From Bremia lactucae (Eukaryota > Oomycota > Peronosporomycetes > Peronosporales > Peronosporaceae), in assembly GCF_004359215.1 (NCBI RefSeq), contig NC_090621.1:3083758-3107079 (forward strand): a stretch of DNA of 23,322 nucleotides, given 5' to 3'. The notes beneath the pieces are model-generated. The model had not been told where the DNA came from and made no database searches. It worked only from the letters and a program-made list of their open reading frames with translations. The first letter of the stretch is position 1; every line of letters begins with the position of its first letter. Made by a program: the position numbers and the translations under genes. Below, piece after piece: positions 1 to 8,909 of this stretch.

Positions 1-694
1 ATCGTATATACGGACCATGCGTCATTACGCACGGCCGTCAATAGCCCACACCTCTCGCAAAGAATGGCGAGGTGGCTATCCTTCTTCGCGGAGTATAACT
101 TCTCCGTCGAATATAAACCAGGACGACTTAATGTCGTCGCTGATGCGTTATCACGCCGACCCGATTTCGAGTCAGCAGTGCACCCCAACAGTAAAAGTGA
201 TCTTACTGTTGCAACACTCACTACGAGTGTTCCATCATCAACCTTAGTTGATGAAATAAAGAAAGCCTATAAAGAAGATAAGGACCTTCTTTGTCTGATG
301 GATCATTTAATGAATCCATCCGATAAATCTTTTAAAGATCTACCGGCTTTATATCGATCGTCATCCGATCGATACACAACACGTAACGGCTTATTGTATT
401 ACACAGCCGTTACCGGCGACACCCCACGTGTCGTCGTCCCGACTCACAATGATTTGCGCTTGCGCATCATGTATGAGTGTCACGATGCTCCAACAAGTGG
501 ACATCGTGGACGTGAGAAGACTTACCTCACGGTAAGTCGATACTTTTACTGGCCCCGCCAGTATCAGTTTGTGCGCAAGTACATTCGTGCTTGCGAGGTA
601 TGTCAACGGGTGAAGCCCCCCAGCCCTTCACCCCGTGCACCTCTTCAACCTCTACCACTCCCGGCAGAGTGTTGGCAGTCCGTATCTATGGACT

Positions 695-719
695 TCGTCT
701 TCGGTTTTCCCGAAGACGA
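695..719. repeat. Perfect hairpin, 10-bp arms, 5-nt loop
   Basis: TCGTCTTCGG at 695-704 pairs with CCGAAGACGA at 710-719. It overlies the codons just after the first catalytic Asp of the Gypsy A integrase (FVFGFPED). Confidence 0.9.
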
Positions 720-909
720 CCACAAAAACAATGGAATCTTTGTTTTTGTAGAAAGATTCATCAAGATTGTACATCTTGCTGCGGTACCAGAGTCGATTAC
801 GGCTCCGAATTGTGCCCCTGTCTTTATCGACACGGTATTTAAACTCCATGGTTACCCCGTGAATTGGTCTCGGATAGAGATCCAAGATTCTCGGCGGAGT
901 TCTGGCAAT

Positions 910-935
910 CCGTGTTCCAATCTCTTGGAACACGG
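910..935. repeat. Perfect hairpin, 11-bp arms, 4-nt loop
   Basis: CCGTGTTCCAA at 910-920 pairs with TTGGAACACGG at 925-935. It lies in codons for the conserved integrase segment SVFQSLGTR, so codon choice rather than amino-acid change makes the dyad. Confidence 0.9.
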
Positions 936-1256
936 CTGACTATGTCAACATCCGATCACCCAGAAACGGATGGTCAAACAGAACGCGTAAATCGCTTTTT
1001 CGAAGAGATACTTCGAGGTTACGTCCAATCGTATCCGAATTGGAGGAGTTCTTACCGATGGTCGAATTCGCCATCAATAACTCGGTGCATGCGTCTACAA
1101 AGCATTCACCGTTCTTCGTGAATGGCTTACGCCATCCTCGCATACCCACCCAATTAGAGGGATCCTCTAGTTTAAGGGAGGGGTGGACTCGCGCGAGCAA
1201 AACCATTTCTGGCTCATTCTCATCACGCGTCGAAGTTAACAACGACGCGAGTGATG

Positions 1257-1281
1257 TCGATGTCGAAGATATCGACATCGA
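1257..1281. repeat. Perfect hairpin, 10-bp arms, 5-nt loop
   Basis: TCGATGTCGA at 1257-1266 pairs with TCGACATCGA at 1272-1281, inside the acidic insert of the Gypsy A integrase (DVDVEDIDIED). Confidence 0.9.
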
Positions 1282-1614
1282 AGACGAGAATGATCTCATG
1301 GCAGTACGCACTAAGCGTACTGAAAAAGATAAAACAAATGAGTCAGCAGAAGAATTTCTGCTAACTCGAGAATCAATAATCTGTTTCGTTCAGAATTTAA
1401 ATGCTAACGCAGTGGACCGACAGAAACGGATTGCAGACAAACATGGAAGAGCAAATGTTCATTCATTTGAAGTTAATGATCTAGTGCTACTCTCTACGGT
1501 AAACCAACCTAAGCGATTAATCACTAATGTGGGTAGCAGTAAGCTACTACCCAAATTCATTTGGCCATCCGGTGTACTGCATCGCAGAGGCAATGCGTAC
1601 ACAATAAAATTGCC

Positions 1615-1640
1615 ACGTAGGATGCGAACGCATCCTACGT
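1615..1640. repeat. Perfect hairpin, 12-bp arms, 2-nt loop
   Basis: ACGTAGGATGCG at 1615-1626 pairs with CGCATCCTACGT at 1629-1640; only AA separates the arms. It spans codons for RRMRTHPTF, a conserved part of the integrase C-terminal domain. One of the two longest arms found in the window. Confidence 0.95.
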
Positions 1641-1714
1641 TTTACGTTGGTCGGCTCCGCCCGTACGATCAGTACGCAGCTTCTTTCGAGGACGGATTTG
1701 ACCACCCTTTTTAA

Positions 1715-2259
1715 GAATCCCCAAAAGATTCTTGGGATCGCGAACCAGATTTTATTGTTGAACCTGAAGTTTCTCATTCTGGTTTCGAATATCCTTGAAA
1801 CTACAATGAGCCGACGACATCTCATTGTGAACAGCATGATATTTCCGTTCGTACTCCAACATGGAGTAGCACTCTTCGAACGGTCTTCCAACCGCTCGAT
1901 ATGGTGAGTCTGCACCGTCTGCTCCAACAAGCGACGCTTGCCGCGCTCGTGGTCAAGTCTTTTCTCCAAATCATGGAGGTAATGATCGATTTTGTCGATC
2001 CTCGACATTAGATCACACATACGGTTCTGATCTAATTTTCTCTCCTTCACCACAATCATTGGTGGTTGTTCGCTGGTGTGGTTATTCACCTTCACATGAC
2101 AACTGGGACCCTCGTTCCCAGCTGGTTACTGACGTTGAAAGCCTCGTCCGTCAGTATGACGAGACCTGTCCGATGGTTCAAAAGGCCCATCGGAAAACAC
2201 GCGCCCTTGGCGCATGTATATCGATTTCAAAACGTCAATTGCATCCCGCATCTCAATAG
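1715..2259 (+). pseudogene. pol: Gypsy pol C-terminus with chromodomain, broken
   Basis: After the stop at 1712 the same protein style continues in pieces (ESPKDSWDREPD just after the stop), interrupted by stops near 1797 and 2008. At about 2059-2170 a recognisable chromodomain appears: VVRWCGYSPSHDNWDPRSQL followed by VESLVRQYDET. Chromodomains at the integrase C-terminus are known to direct some Gypsy elements (chromoviruses) to particular chromatin. The stretch 1905-2055, where a linker is expected, is poorly readable. The frame runs to a stop at 2257-2259. The identification as a chromodomain is good; the piece is not functional as it stands. Confidence 0.7.
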
Positions 2260-2870
2260 AGATGCGAGCCCTTCCCCAGAGCGAAGAAAGGGAATAGACA
2301 TCGCCTTTTACCCTCTTCGAGTTGTCTACACAACACGGACAGGGATCACCCCACGTGAAGCATGGAAGCCCAGCCTCACGTGACAACCGATGCAATTTAT
2401 ACTTTGCACCGGTTAGAGTTCGCGTTAAGTTTTTGAAGCCAGGCTTCGCGTCCAATGTCTTTGATATTACGAATGAACGCGCTCCAGGCTTGCATAAGCG
2501 AGACTTTATCTTGCTTATTGTTGCCACTAAACCATCGATGCTTCAGAGAAGCATCGAGATAAAAATCTTCCTCAGCGCGAGGCGACTGTTCTATTCTCTC
2601 CGAGTCGGCCATTTCGTCCGACTCGCATTCGTAGTCGACCTCCAAAGAGGGGTCGTATTCACGTGGTGAATCCTCACGTGCACTCGCAACATCTAGTGTT
2701 GTGCGAGTGGAAGATACTACGGCAGACGTTCCGTCTGCTGCAAGAGATAACAGTGCGTCACCCGCGGCTGCACGAACCGCAGCCGAAGGCGCTGCACTAT
2801 CAACACCCCGCATGGGTTTATTCTTCAGGCGATGGAATTTAAAATGATGGTTCTGACCAATCAACATCAT
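2126..2870 (-). pseudogene. Antisense ORF between Gypsy A pol and 3' LTR
   Basis: On the minus strand an ORF starts at ATG 2870 and runs 157 codons to 2397; a second frame (2527-2126) overlaps its end, as if one longer gene were frameshifted. The first part is Ala-rich, then very acidic, with the motif DPSLEVDY and an EESD-like stretch, then a Trp-containing helix-like region (HRWFSGNNKQ, MQAWSAFIRN). The second part contains a small Cys cluster (PCPCC). I do not recognise the family. The antisense ORF of Gypsy B, at the equivalent position, has DPSLILDY in an acidic context, which argues that this is more than a shadow. It could be an accessory antisense ORF or a gag relic brought in by inversion. 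Confidence 0.4.
2535..2557. repeat. Perfect hairpin, 10-bp arms, 3-nt loop
   Basis: TCGATGCTTC at 2535-2544 pairs with GAAGCATCGA at 2548-2557, inside the antisense ORF region of Gypsy A. Confidence 0.9.
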
Positions 2871-2931
2871 TTTAGAATTAAGTGGTCACATAGTGACTAC
2901 TCCATCCAATGACAGTCAGAGTGATTGTCGT

Positions 2932-2946
2932 TTAAGGGGAAGGTGA
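2932..2946 (+). promoter_or_regulatory. Polypurine tract of Gypsy A
   Basis: The purine-rich run TTAAGGGGAAGGTGA directly abuts the TGTAACGG start of the LTR, the position where plus-strand DNA synthesis is primed in LTR retrotransposons. It identifies the adjacent repeat as the 3' LTR and fixes the element's orientation as +. Confidence 0.75.
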
Positions 2947-3776
2947 TGTAACGGGGTGTATCGTTACATGAAATTAACACTTAAAGGTTGTTAATTAATG
3001 TATTATCTAAAAGGTAAATAATATTTGGAGGATATTACTTTATGTAGTAATACTCAGAATTCTTATCCTTAAATAGGTATAGACCATTATATCTATTTAT
3101 TCCGCAGACTAATCAGCTTAGGAGTAATCAAAGAGACAGTTACAGATAAGATAGAGATAAGAATTCATTTACATGTTTAGTATTAAATTATAATTAAGTT
3201 AGCATTTACAAAGATAGAACTAGAGACACTTAATTATATTAATACAGTTTTCATTTTACCCTCTTTAAGCTGGTTACCTTAAAGAGAAGCCTTCCTCTGC
3301 ACGTACAAATGTACGTCACCTAACGAAGGCACCACTCGCAACTGAAGCAGTGCGAAGTGGACTTGTACTGAAGCAGTACATGTCTTAATGCCTCGTTACA
3401 GAAAGGAAGATGATACCGAAACAATCGCGGAAACAGCCGAATTGCGCGGTTTGCTGGCAAGTAAGTTGACTTGAGCTCCTGCACTAGTAATGCTGCTACT
3501 ACATGTCCATGCCTACTGAGAGTGCTGCGGATAACTAGCCCGATTCGTGTTGAGATGTACAAATTTGCGATAAAAATGGGTGGATCCGAATCTGCTGTCT
3601 ATTCTTTGAATGTGGATGTTTCAATGTAATTATGGTCAGATCAGATTATTTTAGATGGAATATTGTGCTTTTCTTTGTATTTATTAGATGTGTTAGTAGA
3701 TATAATTATGTCGCTTATAATCAGAATTATCTGTCCTCATTTATATGATGTGAACCGGGAGGCAAGATCCGTTACA
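2947..3776 (+). repeat. Gypsy A 3' LTR (830 bp)
   Basis: The repeat begins TGTAACGG (2947-2954) and ends CCGTTACA (3769-3776), a perfect 8-bp terminal inverted repeat. It directly follows the polypurine tract. A hairpin made of the same terminal motif (TGTAACG, 8-nt loop, CGTTACA) occupies its first 22 bases. Other dyads include 9-bp arms at 3261-3269/3278-3286 and 11-bp arms at 3057-3067/3156-3166. Only one LTR is visible, so its length rests on the termini rather than on comparison with a partner. Short ORFs inside are not considered genes. Confidence 0.75.
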
Positions 3777-3859
3777 ACCATTGGTATTAATCAGCAAATT
3801 TCTGTTTATGACATCTTCAACATTATTAAAGAGTGAAGTTGGCAAAATTGTGGCCATGT

Positions 3860-3933
3860 CTGTGGCCGTATTAGTTTTGTCTGTGGACGTAGTAATTTGT
3901 CTGTGGCCGTAGTGTAGACGTCTGTGGCCATAG
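3860..3933. repeat. Minisatellite, about four units of 20-21 bp
   Basis: CTGTGG(C/A)CGTA recurs at 3860, 3881 and 3901, with a CTGTGGCCATA variant at 3922, a period of 20-21 bp. A further partial copy (TGTGGCCAT) lies at 3849. The rest of 3777-4018 shows no gene. The repeat sits about 85 bp upstream of the ATG at 4019. Confidence 0.75.
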
Positions 3934-4018
3934 CAGCTGCCTTACGTAAACCATACGATGTGTAGAATAGTCCTAGACTTGACCACAATTCGCACCTCTG
4001 CTTCGTGATATTTCGAAA

Positions 4019-4225
4019 ATGGCGGCTGGGACAATTTCTTGGCTTTGGTCGTCAAAGGAAGCATTTTTTATTGTAATTATTGCTGTAGCCATTTTCCTAG
4101 TTGTCAGGAACGAAAATTTTAGACGCCAAACGTTAGAGTATTTTCTTGAAGGGCCTGCGGAGCTTCACGTCGTACGAAGCGCGAGACTGGCAAGCAAAGA
4201 TTGTTGTTCGCAAACGCTGATTTAG
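4019..4225 (+). CDS. Orphan first exon: N-terminal membrane anchor, possible C2-domain start
   Basis: The 68-codon reading frame starts at an ATG in good context (AAAATGGCG). Residues 1-13 precede a strongly hydrophobic segment (about residues 14-29, FFIVIIAVAIFLVV) that looks like a single membrane anchor. Then comes GPAELHVVRSARLASKD, which resembles the opening strand of a C2 domain (L-x-V ... AR-L ... KD). The frame then stops without the rest of a C2 domain. Either an intron follows that I could not place in frame, or the gene is truncated. The second locus copy does not reach this far because of the gap. The C2 assignment is inference from a short stretch. Confidence 0.4.
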   Translation: MAAGTISWLWSSKEAFFIVIIAVAIFLVVRNENFRRQTLEYFLEGPAELHVVRSARLASKDCCSQTLI

Positions 4226-4864
4226 CTTCGAACCACAACTTGAGCTCCTTGGTATTCAAAATAAAAGATTGAGCACTTACAGAATACAACACATTGCGTG
4301 CATTTCGCTAGAGTGTATAGGACAATCGAATTCGTCAACAAGAATGTCGAAGGACCGGCAATTCTAAATTTGTGTTCTATCTTCGCGATTACGAGATGCG
4401 TACACCTTTGCGTTTCTATTATCCTCTTTAGAACAGAGTGCATGGAAACTTTCGGATTAGACATTTATGTTCAACCGCCCTTTATTAAAGTGTACGTCGG
4501 CTACAAAATAGTAATATTAAAACGCAGCTCTACTGGCGACCTGTTGTGGGCAGCATATCATTAAAATGGAGTGATACCGACAAAGACGATTTTGCAACAT
4601 GTGCTACCGCTCCACGCTGCACTCCAGAAACGCTTCAAAAAAAGCTCGTGGGGCTTAATCCGTGCGATTCTAGATAGCTTTGACCCTATTCGAAGCATGA
4701 CGAAAGCAGAATGCTTTCAAGGATCTATTTTTTTTTGTTCTTGCGCTTGAGTCACCTGTAATCGAATTGGTCAATGCTGCCACATACACGTGCAGCTTTC
4801 CTACCGACGTATTCAGATATCATTCAAAACCTAAAATTGCTGACAGACATTGCAATACAGTAAA
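4226..4864. other. No gene supported
   Basis: A 88-codon frame (4298-4564, non-ATG start) is open and is preserved from 4368 on in the second copy, but it has no recognisable domain and shows no link to the exon at 4019. I see no RNA gene or mobile-element terminus. Nearly identical sequence from 4368 on recurs after the gap. Confidence 0.4.
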
Positions 4865-4903
4865 TGTAACGGGCTAAAGTTGCCATAATGTACATAGTCC
4901 CCG

Positions 4904-4926
4904 TTAAGTACACTTGGTGTACTTAA
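4904..4926. repeat. Perfect hairpin in solo LTR, 10-bp arms, 3-nt loop
   Basis: TTAAGTACAC at 4904-4913 pairs with GTGTACTTAA at 4917-4926. At the equivalent place in the Gypsy B LTR only a TTAAGT-type remnant is left (near 20070), so the dyad is present in one copy and absent in the other. Confidence 0.9.
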
Positions 4927-5037
4927 GAGGATGGTCAATTACTTAAATATAGTAATTAGACACAGCACTCGGGTGTGGTGCACATTTGTGACAAAACCTT
5001 GTGTATGTGATGCACATGGGTGTATTAACATTAGGAG

Positions 5038-5058
5038 GGATGACGCCTAGCGTCATCC
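5038..5058. repeat. Perfect hairpin in solo LTR, 9-bp arms, 3-nt loop
   Basis: GGATGACGC at 5038-5046 pairs with GCGTCATCC at 5050-5058. The Gypsy B LTR has the same two arms at 19937-19957 although the flanks have diverged and the loop differs by one base. Confidence 0.9.
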
Positions 5059-5420
5059 GTGATGAGGGCTAGCGTTATCCGTTACGCGATGTATCTAGAA
5101 AGATACGCTCGCAATACATGTAAGTGTTATCTGCAGCGATGATATTTTGGATTGGTAAGCAATTATGTATATATATTTAATGCGATTTAAATAGTCATCA
5201 GTCTGAGAACTACTTCCTACTTAGTAAGTGCGCACGAGGTGTCGGATCACCGCTCCCGTGACGACACTTTACTAGAGTTCTTAGTGCGTTGGGTGATGTC
5301 GCTAAGGCGCCCACCACAACTACCTCACTGCATGCAAGAGAAGACGGTCTAACCGCCTCCTCGCTGTGCTTTGGTATGTGCTAAGTAGAGTGTGGCCGCA
5401 TAAAGACGTTCCCGCCAACA

Positions 5421-6078
5421 GTGAGCATAAGCACGATCGCTAAGTGGTATAGATTTGCTCTCAACGCAATTTACTCGGATACCAGTTGAACAGTCGTTGA
5501 CATTGACAAGTTATGCATCTTGTCATGAGCGCGAATACAAGCTTGAGCATAAATTGCCTCCACTTTATTTGGTCTCAGTCTCGAAGCAAATTGTTTGGTT
5601 GACACCCGTGGTTGGATCTGATGAGATCGTTTCCATCAGCCACGTCACTTCCAAGCTCCGTACTCGCTTCATCGACTTCCAGTATTTTCTAGATCACATG
5701 TTGGGCTTAAAGATCTTAGCAATTACTAAATTGAACGCTTTCTTGTGCTACAGCAATCGCAGACAAGTATCCAATCTCAGGTACATCTTTGCGAAAAGAT
5801 TTTCGTTTTTAAGTCAAGACCGATCTCTTAGGAGGGTTTGAAAGTGTTGGATGCTTGCGGCTTGCTGAATACACTGTAAATACTGTCTACCGCTAGATGA
5901 GCACATTACATAGAGACACGTTTCTTGTGGCTTTTTCGAGTCGGTTGTGAGAAGGACATTGTCTAGAAGTAAGAGCGTCTTGGGGACGTCAACGTAGGAT
6001 AAATAACTTATCGCTTATTTGATTTGCGTAAACGCTTTGCTAGTAATTATTTGCTCACTGAAAGTTCTGGGTAATTGG
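5421..6078 (+). other. Kinase upstream region, no firm gene
   Basis: A 128-codon frame with a non-ATG start (5455-5841) is open and is identical in the second copy. It contains PLYLVSVSKQIVWLTP and RTRFIDFQYFLDHMLG, but I do not recognise a domain. It could be a decayed coding remnant or an unannotated upstream exon. The rest is AT-rich sequence that probably includes the kinase promoter; no defined promoter motif was identified. Confidence 0.3.
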
Positions 6079-6260
6079 ATGATGAATTCAGAAGACACTT
6101 ATCAAAGATCCCACAAAATTGCTAAAAGCCTAAAGTTCGAGGCTGTGTCTTCAAATAATGTGTCCCTTCTCAAGATTCGGTCGTCTGAATGTGCTATAAA
6201 TGTTGTCTCTTGCACGCCGATTCACCGTCCAGCAAAGACTGTCCGTTTTGCTGGTCAACA
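6079..6260 (+). CDS. Possible upstream exon of the kinase gene (copy 1)
   Basis: ATG 6079 opens a 60-codon stretch in the same frame as the kinase, separated from it by one TAA. A candidate 66-bp intron (6261 GTAACA to 6326 AAAAAG) removes that stop and keeps the frame, joining to exon 1 upstream of ATG 6370; its length matches the other introns of the gene. The stretch ends KTVRFAG, which fits the RVxF docking motif for protein phosphatase 1. The acceptor has only a weak pyrimidine tract, so the exon is speculative. If it is real, the protein would be about 538 residues instead of 463. Confidence 0.35.
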
Positions 6261-6369
6261 GTAACAACATAACTCAACACGACATTTATATGAGTCGACT
6301 TTGGTCGTTTTTGCCCGGACAAAAAGTTTATCTGTGTGGGGTTGCATTGCCTGCTTATCTTCTTCTACC

Positions 6370-8086
<1,717 letters not shown>

Positions 8087-8509
8087 TAAAAACCAATTCT
8101 ATTGCAGCTTTAAAAAATGAATTTGATCGACTTGTACACTAAAACATCTAGCGCGCGTGCAATAGCCATTAAGAATAACAAGGTTCTATTCACCGGAACC
8201 GTGGAGCATATCCAGATTTAGCGATCACCAAATTGCTCCTTAATTCAAATTAGGCGGCCTTGTCATTCTCTTTTGTATGTACTGTCATTTCTACTATACA
8301 CGTTCTTGTCTGCATCGTTGAGATTCCTGACGTTGCCGTACGAAAAAGCGATACAGAGCACAGTTTTCTCTACTCGAGCTCGGGTCACGATAAATATTAA
8401 CGTGTCTATCAATCTAAGTACAACATAGTTTGCAACCGTTGCGAATTTAAAATAGACTACATTTTAGCAACCTTTGCGACTTTAACGAAGATAACGCCAA
8501 CTAAAGCAG
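8087..8509. other. Kinase 3' flank, no gene
   Basis: AT-rich sequence that probably contains the kinase 3' UTR. It differs from copy 2 at only a few positions (for example ATTTG versus ACCTG near 8120, and a one-base indel near 8384). No ORF, RNA gene or terminal repeat was seen. Confidence 0.5.
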
Positions 8510-8909
8510 TTTTCAACTCCTTTGCCGCGAGATAGCCGCTATTTAGGGGCTAGCCTTTCTTGTACCTTCTCTTAAGTACAGGTTTTAATGGTTTGAGCCC
8601 ACCCTAGGAAACGTTATGTCTCACTCCTGTGTCTGTTTGTTCTGTGGTTCATACCAGTGCGGACCATCTGCGTGTCGCGTGTCTAGTCTAGGTAGGTTCG
8701 CGATATCCATTCGAGCTTACATCATGCCTGTTGATGACGCTGTCTTACATTCGAGTATTTAACCTGTCGGGTCTCTTCCGAGGCAGTTTTGTCGAACCAT
8801 CCGGCCACTTTCTTCCAATGCGATTATTCGTTCTTGCGCACCGTGCGCTCCGATCAGCGACGAATCCGTCGTAAGCTCTGTCGCAAGCACTGGCGACGTT
8901 GGGGGTGGT
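8510..8909. repeat. Diverged LTR-like debris and leader of the downstream ORF
   Basis: 8510-8760 is clearly related to, but much diverged from, 14143-14411 after kinase copy 2. Both contain a CTTAAGTACAGGT-like stretch and TGCGAGCTTACATCAT-like sequence. The copy-2 version also resembles the solo LTR (a CTGTGTATGTG..TGCACA block and ATACGCTCGC). I infer an old LTR fragment. From about 8761 the sequence is unique and leads into the ORF at 8910; it may be a 5' untranslated leader of the non-LTR element. Confidence 0.4.

Larger units (their letters stand above)
1..1714 (+). pseudogene. pol: Gypsy pol fragment: RNase H tail and integrase, frameshifted
   Basis: The polyprotein would make and integrate retrotransposon cDNA. 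Frame 1 is open from base 1 and begins in RNase H (YTDHASL, then NVVADALSRRPD near 130-155). The integrase zinc finger follows, with His at 481 and about 502 and Cys codons at 592-594 and 601-603. The first catalytic Asp is in SMDFVFGF (691-693). Near 860 the frame shifts and the second Asp is at 873-875 (VSDRDPRF); the Glu is at 981-983 (DGQTERVNR). A second shift near 1044 leads to PMVEFAINNS and NGLRHPR. An acidic insert (about 1240-1300) and the C-terminal domain ending at YVGRLRPYDQY follow. The GPY/F motif reads WPS, another sign of decay. Stop at 1712-1714. Confidence 0.85.
1..3776 (+). mobile_element. Gypsy A: 3' part of a decayed Ty3/Gypsy LTR retrotransposon
   Basis: This is the 3' portion of an LTR retrotransposon whose 5' LTR, gag, protease and reverse transcriptase lie left of the window. 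In order it holds the RNase H tail, an integrase with H2C2 zinc finger and DDE core, a chromodomain, an antisense reading region, a polypurine tract, and a 3' LTR with 8-bp inverted ends. The coding part has at least two frameshifts and several stops, so the copy is dead. The DNA is unusually rich in perfect short hairpins. The target-site duplication cannot be tested because the 5' end is absent. Confidence 0.85.
4865..5420 (+). repeat. Solo Gypsy LTR upstream of the kinase, copy 1
   Basis: The 556-bp repeat starts TGTAACGGGC and ends CCGCCAACA. It aligns over its length with the split LTR of Gypsy B (14618-20111, opposite strand), which defines both ends. There is no Gypsy internal sequence on either side, so it is a solo LTR. 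The flanks (GTAAA before, GTGAG after) do not give a clear target duplication. It contains perfect hairpins at 4904-4926 (10-bp arms) and 5038-5058 (9-bp arms), and a TATA-like stretch near 5166-5180 in + orientation. It was present before the locus was duplicated. Confidence 0.85.

Noticed and set aside
1547..2095. 182-codon minus-strand ORF with a coiled-coil-like stretch
   Set aside because: It lies opposite the Gypsy A integrase C-terminus and chromodomain linker; the + strand explains the region, so I treat it as a shadow.
3320..3562. 80-codon minus-strand ORF inside the Gypsy A LTR
   Set aside because: It has no recognisable domain and lies within an LTR; likely chance.
4298..4564. 88-codon frame as a second exon of the gene at 4019
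   Set aside because: No GT-AG pair gave an in-frame join and no domain is recognisable.
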